Assembly (NCBI RefSeq): GCF_002278075.1
Contig: NZ_CP022990.1
Span: 1,984,001 to 2,048,000 of the forward strand
DNA: 64,000 bases
Direction: 5' to 3'
From: Paraburkholderia aromaticivorans
GTDB taxonomy: Bacteria; Pseudomonadota; Gammaproteobacteria; Burkholderiales; Burkholderiaceae
Below the pieces are notes generated by a model. That model did not search any database and had not been told where the DNA came from. It was given only the letters and a program-made list of their open reading frames with translations. Of the stretch, positions 44,301 to 53,108 are shown in pieces. The translations under genes were made by a program, and so were the position numbers. The stretch's first letter is position 1. Each line of letters opens with the position of its first letter.

Positions 44301-44359
44301 ACGGCGCGGGCGTCGATGCGATCCACGTGGCGCGCGTGCTGGCAATGGCGTTGCAGTAA
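41339..44359 (+). CDS. FAD-binding and iron-sulfur 2-hydroxy acid dehydrogenase (YdiJ-like)
   Basis: A 1006-residue fused enzyme. The FAD_binding_4 domain lies at about residues 45-270 (LLARGAGTSQCGQTVGEALV; GGMAGNNSCGSRSIEYG), the FAD-oxidase C domain at about 285-540 (SGEHGDGLCRGEW), two iron-sulfur regions at about 590-690 (NNNGHCRKF...MCPSYR; LCVSCKGCKRDCPTG), and two CCG-type domains at about 750-1000 (PVCCGRTFLAAG; SSCCGMAGSFGYE). This is the build of GlcD-GlcF-like fusions and E. coli YdiJ, which oxidise D-lactate, D-2-hydroxyglutarate or similar and pass electrons to quinone. It closes the GntR-controlled operon. Confidence 0.92.
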   Translation: MPNPTSALLVKPIHLVPSAARLTSPLAQHLRKALRGDVLFDAASRGRYATDASIYQITPIGVVVPRDQDDLRIALELARSEKVPLLARGAGTSQCGQTVGEALVIDTSKWLNNIVAFDAEARTVTVEPGVVLDHLNAWLKPHGLWFPVDVSTAAQCTIGGMAGNNSCGSRSIEYGNMVHNVDAIDAILADGTEARFASLRDAPQGARLQQILAGVKQIAERERDEIVARVPKVLRRVAGYNLDVFDCQNPRAYTDDGVANLAHLLVGSEGTLAFSRQLTLKLAPLPVHKTLGVVNFPTFWQSMDLTQHIVKLKPVAVELVDRTMIDLAMSNPAFRPVIGKALVGEPQAILLVEFAGEDRDAQLASLKQLTELMADLGLPDSVVEMADANEQKALWEVRKAGLNIMMSMKGDGKPVSFIEDCAVPLEHLAEYTSRLTEVFHRHGTEGTWYAHASVGTLHVRPILDMRRDGAQKMRAIADEAAALVREYKGAYSGEHGDGLCRGEWVAWQYGPRLNQAFTEIKTLFDPDNRFNPDKIVRPPKMDDARNFRFAPGYKERRIDTALDWSAWNVERDPLSGQETLPGTGSDLSGGLAKAVEMCNNNGHCRKFDAGTMCPSYRVTKDEQHVTRGRANTLRLAISGQLGEAGLASDDVKDTLDLCVSCKGCKRDCPTGVDMAKFKIEARAARIKHHGLRLRDRLVAFMPRYASTASRFPALMALADNVPVLSAWFKRSVGFAPERSLPRFQKPFLAHTVPGKVTPGAALKEVLLFVDTFNNNMEPDNARAAQRVLEAAGYTVHFNARAGERPVCCGRTFLAAGLVDEAKQEARRMLDLFKPFVERGVPIVGLEPSCLLSLRDEFLHYGFGDEARRLSQQAFLFEEFLVREDKAGRLRLELKPLAQQQALVHGHCHQKAFDAFTPVQTVLKWIPELKVSTVESSCCGMAGSFGYEAEHYATSQAMAELSLLPAVRKMDGNTLMVADGTSCRHQIHDGAGVDAIHVARVLAMALQ

Positions 44360-44391
44360 CGGCGTGTAGCGCGGGACACGCCGTCCCGCGT

Positions 44392-45309
44392 TCAGCCGGC
44401 AATCGCCTGCCGATACGCGGTCGGTGCCACGCCTACGCTCTCGCGGAACCGGTGGCTGAAATGGCTGGCGTTCGCATAGCCGCATTGATCGGCGACCTGC
44501 GCGAGCGGCAGTGTCGTAGTCCGTAGCAATGTGCGGGCGCGTTCGAGCCGCTGTTGCGCGATCCACGCGGCGGGCGGCAGCCCGAACGACGTGCGGAACA
44601 TGCGCGCAAGATGAAATTCCGACAAGGCCGCTACGCCGGCAAGCTCGCCGAGCGTGAGCGTCTGCGCCAGATGACTTTCGATATAGTCGCGCAGCCGCCG
44701 GCGAGTCGCGACCGACAAACCGCCTTTGAGCGACGCGTCCGTGCGGCGCACGCCTTGGGCGCGCAACAGCAGACTGAGCACTTGATGGGCGGTCTCATTG
44801 GTGCGCAGCAAGCCGTCGGGGTCTTGCCAGTCTTCGTTCGCAAGCGATTGACACAGGCTGGCAATGCGGGCGTCTTCGAAATAGGTGCGATCGGCGAGCG
44901 TCAGCTCGCGCGGCTCGCGGTCGAGTTCCTGAACCGCACGCTGTGTGAAGTGCTCCGGCAGAAAATACAGATGCATGAAATGCATGTGGCCGCGGACCCA
45001 CCAGCGCGATTCGTGATCGCCGGGCAGCGCGCAGAGCCGCGACGGCGCACCGTAATGCCCGGGCATTTTCTGGCGCTCGGTGCGATAGCCGCCATCCAGA
45101 TAGCACGACAGCGTGTGATGGCCGGGCCGCTCGTAGACGGTCTCGGCTTCTTCCGTGTCGCGCGTCCAGACGGCGATGGCCAGCCGGTCGCCGAGCCACG
45201 CGAACCGGTCCAGATTCGCGTTGGCGCTGCTCAGCGTGTGACACACCGACTGAAGGCCGAACGGCGTTTCGGTGGAGTGGGTCGCGGGGGCGGGCGGTCT
45301 GGCGTTCAC
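44392..45309 (-). CDS. AraC-family transcriptional regulator
   Basis: A 305-residue protein with a GTG start. The N-terminal about 190 residues are a cupin-like sensing region (DGGYRTERQKMPGHYGAP; MHFMHLYFLPEHF). The C-terminal about 100 residues are the double helix-turn-helix (TLGELAGVAALSEFHLARMF; VADQCGYANASHFSHRFRES). It is divergent from a DMT exporter across 157 bp, a plausible target, and convergent with the dehydrogenase gene. Confidence 0.9.
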   Translation of the reverse strand: MNARPPAPATHSTETPFGLQSVCHTLSSANANLDRFAWLGDRLAIAVWTRDTEEAETVYERPGHHTLSCYLDGGYRTERQKMPGHYGAPSRLCALPGDHESRWWVRGHMHFMHLYFLPEHFTQRAVQELDREPRELTLADRTYFEDARIASLCQSLANEDWQDPDGLLRTNETAHQVLSLLLRAQGVRRTDASLKGGLSVATRRRLRDYIESHLAQTLTLGELAGVAALSEFHLARMFRTSFGLPPAAWIAQQRLERARTLLRTTTLPLAQVADQCGYANASHFSHRFRESVGVAPTAYRQAIAG

Positions 45310-45466
45310 GAAGCGGGCGGATACGTGTCATGTCTGAATGAGCGCCAGTATACGGCGCCCCGCGCGCGGCGGCTTACCGCCTCGCAAAAGTGCGCAATTC
45401 TGGACAAGTGCGGCGAGCGGGGCTGCGGCATAGTGAACACCCGTATTCGCTGTTGCAGGCCTGGCC

Positions 45467-46366
45467 ATGAATCTGTCGCTGTATGTCGTTACCGTTCTGA
45501 TCTGGGGCACCACATGGATCGCCATCAAATGGCAACTGGGGGCGGTTCCGCCACCCGTGTCGATTGCGTGGCGTTTCTGGATCGCCGCATTGGTGCTGTT
45601 CGCGTTGCTGCGTATCATGCGCCGGCCGATCTGGCCGCCGCGCGCCGCATGGCGATTCCTCGTCGCGCAAGGGTTGGCGCTCTTCTGCCTTAACTTCTTG
45701 TGCTTCTACTACGCCGAACAGGTCGTGCCGAGCGGCCTCGTGGCGGTGGTGTTTTCCACCGCGCCGCTGTTGAATTCGCTCAATGGGCGGCTCTTCATGG
45801 GCCGGCCTTTGCAACCCACGGCGATCGCCGGGGCTTTGCTGGGGCTGGTCGGCATTGTGTGCCTGTTCGTGCAGCAGATGACGGGACACTTAGGCGATCA
45901 CGCCGCGTGGTTCGGTCTTGGGATCGCGTTCCTCGGAACCCTGTGCTTTTCGGCCGGCAACCTGTTGTCGAGCCGCATGCAGTCGATGGGTTTGCACCCG
46001 TTCGCCACGAATAGCTGGGCGATGCTGATCGGCGCCAGCGTCTTGACCGTGGGAAGCTTATCGGCAGGATTCTCGTTTGCCGTCGAACCGTCCGCACGTT
46101 ATCTCGGCGCGCTCGCCTATCTCGCTATTTTCGGCTCGGTGATCGGCTTTACGGCTTACCTGATGCTGGTCGGGCGCATCGGACCCGAGCGCGCCGCTTA
46201 CTGCACGGTGTTGTTTCCGATCGTGGCGCTGGCGGCATCCACGGTATTCGAAGGCTATCAATGGTCCGCGCTGGCCGTGGTCGGCCTGTTGCTGGTGGTG
46301 GCGGGCAATCTGGTGGCGTTCGATCTGACGCGGCGCATCTTCGTGCGGCGGGTGCGAACTTCCTGA
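45467..46366 (+). CDS. DMT-superfamily (EamA) transporter
   Basis: A 299-residue protein with ten predicted transmembrane helices in two EamA repeats: the first begins MNLSLYVVTVLIWGTTWIA, the second near WFGLGIAFLGTLCFSAGN. Members export amino acids or other small metabolites. The C-terminus is short and basic. The substrate is unknown; the divergent AraC-type gene is the likely regulator. Confidence 0.9.
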   Translation: MNLSLYVVTVLIWGTTWIAIKWQLGAVPPPVSIAWRFWIAALVLFALLRIMRRPIWPPRAAWRFLVAQGLALFCLNFLCFYYAEQVVPSGLVAVVFSTAPLLNSLNGRLFMGRPLQPTAIAGALLGLVGIVCLFVQQMTGHLGDHAAWFGLGIAFLGTLCFSAGNLLSSRMQSMGLHPFATNSWAMLIGASVLTVGSLSAGFSFAVEPSARYLGALAYLAIFGSVIGFTAYLMLVGRIGPERAAYCTVLFPIVALAASTVFEGYQWSALAVVGLLLVVAGNLVAFDLTRRIFVRRVRTS

Positions 46367-46990
46367 TGAGCATTCGGCCGGACATATGCCACGCAGGCGG
46401 CTCGATCATACGTGAAGATTTACGCAATCTCTTGCGCACCGGCGGACGTTTGAGGTGAGCGCTTCCGGGAGCCGGCAGCGCGGCAGCGCGGTGGCGCGCG
46501 TGACAGGTGAGACTTTTCGGGAGGCTGAAGACCAGCAGAAATCGGCAGGCGGAGGTCTGCCGAACGGTTTGCATGAACTACATGGGTAGACGAAGCCACA
46601 TAACGTCCGTATAACGCTGCATCCTAACAGCGATATCGCAGTTAAATAAGATAAGTTAGAAGGGGTTGAGTGCAAAATGACAGCATATTGCATTCGCCAT
46701 GCCGCCGGTATCCAGCCGGCGTTCAAAGGAGGCCCCAAACCTCCGTCGGCCAGGCGGCCTAGCGCCGCTACCCAACATCATCGATGGATCTGGCACCAGT
46801 TTTGCTGACTGGCAAGCCACCGATGGCGACATCACATCGCCCTCGCGCCGGGCACAAACATACGCCTCGGCACCCCTCGGTTCACCTCGCGGCATCTGCC
46901 GCGTCCCGAACTTCCCATTCGCAGCGTCATCACGACGCCTGTGCGGCGCGGCTATTTCCGCGCGTCGCTCGAACAAGGAGGCGCATCTTC
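46367..46990. other. Intergenic region with two iteron-like elements
   Basis: A 624-bp gap with elements at 46451-46470 and 46503-46522, an A+T-rich stretch near 46590-46690 that may hold the promoter of the ABC operon, and no credible gene. Long open frames crossing it are extensions of the downstream permease frame. Confidence 0.6.
46451..46522 (+). repeat. Two iteron-like elements far from the origin
   Basis: TGAGGTGAGCGCTTCCGGGA (46451-46470) and ACAGGTGAGACTTTTCGGGA (46503-46522), spaced 52 bp, about 39 kb from the origin array. They have the same orientation as the other distal copies. Confidence 0.8.
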
Positions 46991-47707
46991 ATGATTCAAC
47001 GTCCTGCCAGACTGATCGGCAGTCTCGCAGCCATCGGAGTCGTCGTCGCGTTGCTGGGTCGTGCGATCGACCCCGCTGCGTTACATCAGTACGCACCCGA
47101 TCTGGTCTATTACACGAAGCGGCACCTGTTGCTCGTCGGCTATTCCATGGCTCTCGCGCTGCTGGTCGGCATTCCCGCCGGTGTGCTGCTCAGCCGCCCG
47201 TCGTTCGCGCGTCACGCCGAGCGCTTCATGCAGATCTTCAACATCGGCAACACGATTCCCTCGCTGGCCGTGCTGGCCGTCGCGCTCGGCATCTTCGGCA
47301 TCGGCGATATGCCGGCGCTGGTCGCGCTGTTTCTCGCGTCATTGCTGCCCATCACACGCAACGCCTACGAAGGCATGAAGAACGTCTCGCCCGCGCTGCG
47401 CGAAGCGGCGCGCGGGCTCGGCATGACGGGCTGGCAGTCGTTGCTACGCGGGGAGTTGCCCAACGCGATGCCGATCATCATCGGCGGCGTGCGGACTGCG
47501 CTGGCGATCAACGTGGGCAGCGCACCGCTCGCCTATCTGATCGGCGCGGACAGCCTCGGCACGCTGATCTTCCCCGGCATCTATCTGAACAATCAGCAGC
47601 AGCTTCTGCTCGGCGCGGCGGCCACCGCGGTTCTCGCGCTGGTGCTCGACGGCATCGTCTCGGCCGGCAGCCGCTACCTGCTCGCGCGACGCGGGGTGAC
47701 GGCATGA
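46991..47707 (+). CDS. Osmoprotectant (betaine/choline-type) ABC transporter permease 1
   Basis: A 238-residue permease from the ATG at 46991 (AGGAGG ribosome site). It has about six transmembrane helices and a cytoplasmic EAA loop (EAARGLGMTGWQSLLRGELPNAMP reads across it). It belongs to the OpuBB/OpuCB/YehW type, which with a second permease, an ATPase and a binding protein imports glycine betaine or choline. It is the first gene of a four-gene operon. Its stop region overlaps the start of the binding-protein gene. Confidence 0.9.
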   Translation: MIQRPARLIGSLAAIGVVVALLGRAIDPAALHQYAPDLVYYTKRHLLLVGYSMALALLVGIPAGVLLSRPSFARHAERFMQIFNIGNTIPSLAVLAVALGIFGIGDMPALVALFLASLLPITRNAYEGMKNVSPALREAARGLGMTGWQSLLRGELPNAMPIIIGGVRTALAINVGSAPLAYLIGADSLGTLIFPGIYLNNQQQLLLGAAATAVLALVLDGIVSAGSRYLLARRGVTA

Positions 47708-48599
47708 TCGATCTGTTCAAACACAGCCGCTGGATCGCAGCCGGCGCATTGCTTTCACGAGCCTTCACGCCGGCGCGACGACGCTCGTACTCGGCGGAAA
47801 GAATTTCACCGAGCAATACGTTCTTACCGAGATCGCGTCGCAATACCTGCGCGCGAAGGGCTACACGATCGACGCGCGCACCGGTCTCGGCAGCACGCTG
47901 TTGCGCAGCGCGCAGGAGAACGGCCTGGTCGATATCACGTGGGAATACACCGGCACTGCCGCGATCGTCTACAACAAGATCACCGACAAGCTCGATCCGA
48001 AGACGATGTACGAACGGGTGAAAGCGCTCGACGCGAAACGTGGCCTCGTCTGGCTCGACTGCTCGCCGCTGAACAACACGTATGCACTCGGCTTGCCGCA
48101 ACAGCTGGCGCAGCAAACTGGCATCCGCACGATTTCGCAGCTCGCCGCGAAGATGGCGGCGGAGCCGAAAAAGAAGCACGTGTTCGCCATGGACGCGGAG
48201 TTCGCCAATCGTCCGGACGGCCTGAAGCCGCTGGAAGCCGCCTACGGCATGCAGTTCAGCCGCGAGGAAACGCGGCAGATGGATCCGGGCCTCGTCTACA
48301 CGGCGTTGCATAACAACCAGGTGCCGATCGGACTGATCTACACGACGGACGGCCGGGTGAAGGGCTTCAACATCGTGCCGCTCGAAGACGACCGCCACTA
48401 CTTCCCCGCGTACAACGCCACGCCGGTGGTGCGCAAGGCGACGCTCGACCAGAACCCGCAACTTGTGCCGCAGTTGAACGCATTGTCCGACGCGCTGACC
48501 AACGACACGATGCTCGAGATGAACAAGCAGGTCGATGTCGACGGCAAACCGGTGCGTGAAGTCGCTGCGGAATTCCTGCGCACGCACGAGCTGCCCTGA
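47704..48599 (+). pseudogene. Glycine betaine/choline-binding protein (OpuBC/ProX type), frameshifted in the signal peptide
   Basis: The start codon at 47704 opens MIDLFKHSRWIAAGALL in one frame, but the mature protein (GATTLVLGGKNFTEQYVLTE and onward to 48599) is in another frame with no usable start. One extra base near 47750 (TTGCT to TTGGCT) would join them as AGALAFTSLHA followed by GATT, a perfect signal peptide and cleavage site. The rest is intact: NFTEQ, STLLRSAQ, DITWEYTGT, and a C-terminal lobe typical of OpuBC. Either this strain lost the protein by a one-base deletion, or the deposited sequence has an error. Confidence 0.85.
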
Positions 48600-48614
48600 G
48601 CGGAGATCCTCACG

Positions 48615-49268
48615 ATGACTGTACTTGACTATCTATCGGCCAACTGGCCTGAACTGCTGCAACTCACGGCGCAACACGTGTGGCTGGTGGGCATTGCAGT
48701 GGGGTGCGCGATTGTTGTCGGCGTACCCCTGGGTATCCTGATCAATCGGCACGAATGGCTCGCCGCGCCGTTGCTGAGCGTTGCCACGGTGGTGCTGACG
48801 TTGCCGTCCATCGCGCTATTCGGCTTGATGATCCCGGTGTTCTCGCGCTTTGGCCAGGGCATCGGCGCGGTGCCGGCGATTACCGCCGTGTTCCTCTATT
48901 CGCTGCTGCCGATCATGCGCAACACCTACCTCGCGCTGCGCAACGTCGACGCCGGCATCAAGGAAGCGGGCATCGGCATCGGCATGACGGTGTGGCAGCG
49001 GCTGCGCCTCGTCGATTTGCCGCTTGCGGTGCCGGTGATTCTCGGCGGCGTGCGCACGGCCGTGGTGATGAACATCGGCGTGATGACGATCGCCGCAGTG
49101 ATCGGTGCCGGCGGTCTCGGCACGCTGATCATCCGCGCGATCGGCCAGAGCAACATGATGAAACTGCTGGTGGGCGCCGTGCTCGTGAGCCTGCTCGCGA
49201 TTGTCGCCGACCTGCTGCTGCAAGCGCTGCAACGCTTGCTGACCCCGAAGGGACTACAAAAGACATGA
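48615..49268 (+). CDS. Osmoprotectant ABC transporter permease 2
   Basis: A 217-residue permease with about five or six transmembrane helices and the EAA loop (IKEAGIGIGMTVWQRLRLVDLPLAVP). It is the second integral subunit of the betaine-type importer (OpuBD/YehY-like). A ribosome site (GGAG) precedes the ATG, and its stop overlaps the ATPase start (ATGA). Confidence 0.92.
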   Translation: MTVLDYLSANWPELLQLTAQHVWLVGIAVGCAIVVGVPLGILINRHEWLAAPLLSVATVVLTLPSIALFGLMIPVFSRFGQGIGAVPAITAVFLYSLLPIMRNTYLALRNVDAGIKEAGIGIGMTVWQRLRLVDLPLAVPVILGGVRTAVVMNIGVMTIAAVIGAGGLGTLIIRAIGQSNMMKLLVGAVLVSLLAIVADLLLQALQRLLTPKGLQKT

Positions 49269-50467
49269 TCGAACTCGACAAACTGACCAAGACGTTTACG
49301 CAAAAGGACGGCCAGCAGGTGAAGGCGGTCGACTCGGTGAGCCTCACGGTGGGCGAAGGCGAAATCTGTGTATTTCTGGGCCCCTCGGGCTGCGGCAAGA
49401 CCACCACGCTGAAGATGATCAACCGTCTGATCGCGCCGACCTCGGGCCGCGTGCTGATCAACGGTGAAGACACGTCGGGTCTGAACGAAGTCGAATTGCG
49501 CCACCACATCGGCTATGTGATCCAGCAGATCGGCCTGTTTCCGAACATGACGATCGAAGAGAACATCATGGTCGTGCCGCGCCTGCTCGGCTGGGACAAG
49601 AAGCGTTGCCGCGAACGGGCCACGGAGTTGATGTCGATGGTCGCGCTCGATCCGAAGCAGTATCTGAAGCGTTATCCGCGCGAGTTGTCGGGCGGCCAGC
49701 AACAGCGGATCGGCGTGATTCGCGCGTTGGCCGCCGATCCACCGGTGCTGCTGATGGACGAGCCGTTCGGCGCGGTTGACCCGATCAATCGCGAGTCGAT
49801 TCAAAACGAGTTCTTCCAGATGCAGCGTCAACTGAACAAGACGGTGATCATGGTGAGCCACGACATCGACGAAGCGATCAAGCTGGGCGACCGTGTCGCC
49901 GTGTTCCGCCGTGGTCAACTGGTGCAATACGATCATCCGGATACGCTGCTGGCGCATCCTCGCGAAGAATTCGTCGGCGCGTTCGTCGGTCAGGACAGCA
50001 CGCTGAAGCGCCTGTTGCTGGTGAAAGCCGGCGATGCCGCCGCCCAGCCGGAGACCGCGCGCGCCGATACGCCGGTGGCGCGTGCGTTCCAGATGATGGA
50101 CGACAGCGACAGCCGCTATCTGACCATCGTCGACGAGAACCAGCAGGCGCTCGGCTATGTGACGCGCCGCGCGGCGCGTGCGGGCGAAGGCGTCTGCGGC
50201 GACCATCTGAGCGCCTTCAAGGCGACGGTCAGCGCGGACGAGCATCTGCGCATCGTGCTGTCGAAGATGTACCAGTTCAATTCGTCATGGATGCCGGTGC
50301 TGGACAGCGACGGGCGTTACGTCGGCGAAGTCACGCAGGATTCGATTGCGGGCTATCTGAGCTCGGGCCGATCGCGTCGGCATACGGGACAGTCGGCGAT
50401 CGTGTCGCCTGCCGTCGCCGCGGCGCAGGCGGCGGCCGCTCAGGCTGCCATCACGCATCACGCGTGA
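49265..50467 (+). CDS. Osmoprotectant ABC transporter ATP-binding protein with CBS domains
   Basis: A 400-residue ATPase from the ATG at 49265. Walker A GPSGCGKTT, Q-loop IGYVIQQIGLF, signature LSGGQQQR, Walker B LLMDEPFGAVD and the switch His (VSHDIDEA) are all present. After residue 250 two CBS-like motifs follow (DSRYLTIVDENQQALGYV; SSWMPVLDSDGRYVGEV), which in OpuA/OpuC systems sense ionic strength or nucleotides. A Ser/Ala-rich tail ends the protein. It energises the importer whose binding protein is frameshifted here. Confidence 0.94.
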   Translation: MIELDKLTKTFTQKDGQQVKAVDSVSLTVGEGEICVFLGPSGCGKTTTLKMINRLIAPTSGRVLINGEDTSGLNEVELRHHIGYVIQQIGLFPNMTIEENIMVVPRLLGWDKKRCRERATELMSMVALDPKQYLKRYPRELSGGQQQRIGVIRALAADPPVLLMDEPFGAVDPINRESIQNEFFQMQRQLNKTVIMVSHDIDEAIKLGDRVAVFRRGQLVQYDHPDTLLAHPREEFVGAFVGQDSTLKRLLLVKAGDAAAQPETARADTPVARAFQMMDDSDSRYLTIVDENQQALGYVTRRAARAGEGVCGDHLSAFKATVSADEHLRIVLSKMYQFNSSWMPVLDSDGRYVGEVTQDSIAGYLSSGRSRRHTGQSAIVSPAVAAAQAAAAQAAITHHA

Positions 50468-50671
50468 AATGGGCGAGTGAGTCAGGCTGCGCGGGTCCAT
50501 CGTCTACTCGAAGACGACGATGCCCGCGCGAAAATTCTGATTTATTGGCGCACGCCTTAATGTCGGTCGCCTTCGCTCCGATCACGAATAGACGCCAACG
50601 CACGATCGGTATATAACACCGTGAAAGGGATGGCTTGTTCACCGATGCATCAACAGGAGCGAAGTTTCATC

Positions 50672-50929
50672 ATGACGCAAGACGTAACGCCCAAACCGCC
50701 CACCGGCGATAGGCCCGATCTGGAGAACCTCGACGCCGCGCTCAGTCACGTAGACCAGCAGGTATCGTCGGGCAGCATTGCATCCGGCGCCGCCAAGGGC
50801 ATTCTATATAGCCTGATCGAAACGCTCGGCACATTCGTCGGCGACCCCGATCTGCCGGAGCACGCACGTTCGGGTTACGAAGGATTGCTGGAAGCCGCTC
50901 GCGAATTGCGCGCGAAGCTGGATCACTAA
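50672..50929 (+). CDS. Small conserved-type protein of unknown function
   Basis: An 85-residue soluble, acidic protein starting MTQDVTPKPPTGDRP; AGGAG lies upstream at a slightly long distance, and ATG codons at 50645 and further upstream are alternatives. It appears mostly helical (ENLDAALSHVDQQVSSGSI; EGLLEAARELRAKLD). I recognise no family with confidence. Confidence 0.55.
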   Translation: MTQDVTPKPPTGDRPDLENLDAALSHVDQQVSSGSIASGAAKGILYSLIETLGTFVGDPDLPEHARSGYEGLLEAARELRAKLDH

Positions 50930-51137
50930 AGGCGATGACCCGCCGCCCGCCGGCGGCGCGAGTCGCATCGGCCTGCTCGCCGGTGCGGTATGGCCGTTGT
51001 CATTGCGTGGCGTGGCGTGACGGCACCACACGGTGGCGAATCGTCGTCCGATTCGCCTTCGTCTCTTGCCGCCGTATTTCGGCGGCGCCGCTGTCTATGA
51101 TAAAAAGGCGCACCGTCTCCAACATTGCACCTTTTTT

Positions 51138-51737
51138 ATGCTCTCTGCGTCTGCTATCGCGTTGCTGGCCGTCGGCATTGTCGTCGTGCTGATCACGCCG
51201 GGGCCTACCAATACGCTGCTTGCCGCGGCCGGCCTGCGCCAGGGGGTGCGGCGTTCGCTGCCGCTGATCGCCGCCGAACTGGGCGGCTATTTCATCTCGA
51301 TCTCGGTATGGGGGCATTTCCTCGTTCAGGCCGCGCATGCGTTGCCCTGGTTGCCCCCGCTGTTGCGCGTGGCGGCTGGCTTGTACATCGCTTATCTGGC
51401 CGTCGACATGTGGCGCGCGGCGGTCGCGTTGCCCGACTCGGCGCAGCGGGCGAGCGGCATGCGCACGCTATTCGTGGCGACGCTGCTCAATCCGAAGGGC
51501 TTGCTGTTCGCCGGCACGATCTTTCCGGCTATCGCCTTCGCGCAACTGCCGGCCTACGCCTTCGCGATGCTGATGTTCGCGTGCCTGCTGGTACCGATCG
51601 CGCTCGCCTGGATCACGTTCGGTGCGGCGCTCGGCAGCGGCAAGCTCACCTGGCTCAATCCGGTGAAGGTGCAGCGCGGCGCTTCCATCGTGCTCGGCGT
51701 GTTTTCCTTGTCGCTGGCGTGGGCGGCGCTGCATTGA
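51138..51737 (+). CDS. LysE-family amino acid exporter
   Basis: A 199-residue, six-helix protein from the ATG at 51138 (upstream extension in the same frame is unlikely). TPGPTNTLLAAAGLRQGVRRSLPLIAAE is the LysE/RhtB signature read across TM1-TM2 and ATLLNPKGLLFAG the second conserved motif. It would export an amino acid or derivative by proton antiport. It is convergent with the ycaQ-like gene. Confidence 0.9.
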   Translation: MLSASAIALLAVGIVVVLITPGPTNTLLAAAGLRQGVRRSLPLIAAELGGYFISISVWGHFLVQAAHALPWLPPLLRVAAGLYIAYLAVDMWRAAVALPDSAQRASGMRTLFVATLLNPKGLLFAGTIFPAIAFAQLPAYAFAMLMFACLLVPIALAWITFGAALGSGKLTWLNPVKVQRGASIVLGVFSLSLAWAALH

Positions 51738-51757
51738 GCGCGGCGCTGATCCCGCAC

Positions 51758-53011
51758 TCAGGCGGCCACGCTGGCTTGCCAGTGGACTTCTTCTTTTGGG
51801 GCGTCGTCGGCGCTTAGCGCATCGAGCCATGCGGGCGGCGCGGCAGTGATTTCCAGTCGCGGCGTGCCGTGCCAGTCGGCGCAGCGCTGCAATGCCCGGC
51901 GTAGATCGCCGGCCAGACGGGCGCTCAGTCGCACGCCTGGTTCCACGTGCAACGACTTGAGTTCGAACACGCCTTGGGTCCGATGCGCTTTCGCATCCAC
52001 GCGGCCGACCAGACGCCCGCGGCTCAGCAGCGGCAACACGAAGTAACCATATTTGCGCTTTGCCGCGGGCGTGTAGCATTCGATCGCATAGTCGAAGTCG
52101 AAGAGCGCAGCGGCGCGCTTGCGGTCCCACACCACCGGATCGAAAGGCGACAACACCGTGGTAACCGTCGAGACGAGCTTGCCGCTCGCGGCATCGTCGA
52201 GTATCGCGGCGAAGTCCTGATGGACGAATGTGTCCTGCTTCCAGCCTTCCACACGCACCGGAATCAGCTCGCCCTGGTCGGCGAGCGCATGCAGTTCGTC
52301 GCGGTAAGGCCGGCGCGGCAAGCGGTAGTAATCGGCGACCCAATCGGCGCGCGCCACACCGAGCGAACGGCAGGTGCGGCGTAACACGGTTTCGGTGACG
52401 GTGTGCGCGGGCGGCAGATCGCGCGCGTCGTCCCAGTCTGGCAGCACGCGCTCGGTCACATCGTAGACGCGGTGAAAATTGCGCCGCTCGGCCACCATCA
52501 ATTGTCCGATCGCGAACAGCACTTCCAGATGGCGCTTCTCCGGCTTCCAGTCCCACCAGCCGTTGCCCTTGCCCGCCTCGCGGGCGAAATCCGCGGAGCG
52601 GACCGGACCGCTCGCGCGAATGTGCGCGAGCAGCTTCTCAATGTCCTTGCGATGCTTCTTGTGCCATTCGGCCGCGTATTTCCAGCCCATGCCGCTCGGA
52701 TCGAGCATGCGATGGCGCAGCAGGCCGTAGTCTTCGGTCGGCACGAAACAGGCTTCGTGCGACCAGTATTCAAACAGCTTGCCTTCGGCAAGATGCTCGT
52801 CGAGCCATTGCTGTGGATAAGCGCCGAGCCGGCTGAACAACACGAGATAGGGACTGCGCGCGACCACATGGATCGTGTCGATCTGCAATTGCGCCATGCG
52901 GCGGATCGCGTCGAGCACGTCGGCCTTGACGGCCTTGCGGCGCGGCGGCGTCAGCAAGCCTTGTGCGGCGAGATGAAGCGTGCGGGCGGCGGAAAGCGGA
53001 AGAGTCTTCAC
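51758..53011 (-). CDS. ycaQ: YcaQ-family DNA crosslink-repair glycosylase
   Basis: A 417-residue protein if it starts at the GTG at 53011; the frame is open to 53074 (TTG) and no clear ribosome site decides. It is a winged-helix protein of the YcaQ/AlkX-type family, which unhooks DNA interstrand crosslinks. The catalytic QxD motif is visible in MAQLQIDTI, followed by RSPYLVLFSRLG, FEYWSHEACFVP and LSPFDPVVWDRKR, all family landmarks. Length matches the family. Confidence 0.88.
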   Translation of the reverse strand: MKTLPLSAARTLHLAAQGLLTPPRRKAVKADVLDAIRRMAQLQIDTIHVVARSPYLVLFSRLGAYPQQWLDEHLAEGKLFEYWSHEACFVPTEDYGLLRHRMLDPSGMGWKYAAEWHKKHRKDIEKLLAHIRASGPVRSADFAREAGKGNGWWDWKPEKRHLEVLFAIGQLMVAERRNFHRVYDVTERVLPDWDDARDLPPAHTVTETVLRRTCRSLGVARADWVADYYRLPRRPYRDELHALADQGELIPVRVEGWKQDTFVHQDFAAILDDAASGKLVSTVTTVLSPFDPVVWDRKRAAALFDFDYAIECYTPAAKRKYGYFVLPLLSRGRLVGRVDAKAHRTQGVFELKSLHVEPGVRLSARLAGDLRRALQRCADWHGTPRLEITAAPPAWLDALSADDAPKEEVHWQASVAA

Positions 53012-53108
53012 GCGGGCGTCGATCAGTGAGTGAATGCGATGGGAGCGGACACGAAGCCCGGCTTGGATCTGCAATCGCTACTGTAGCGTGAAGCGTCCCG
53101 CCCTGCCG

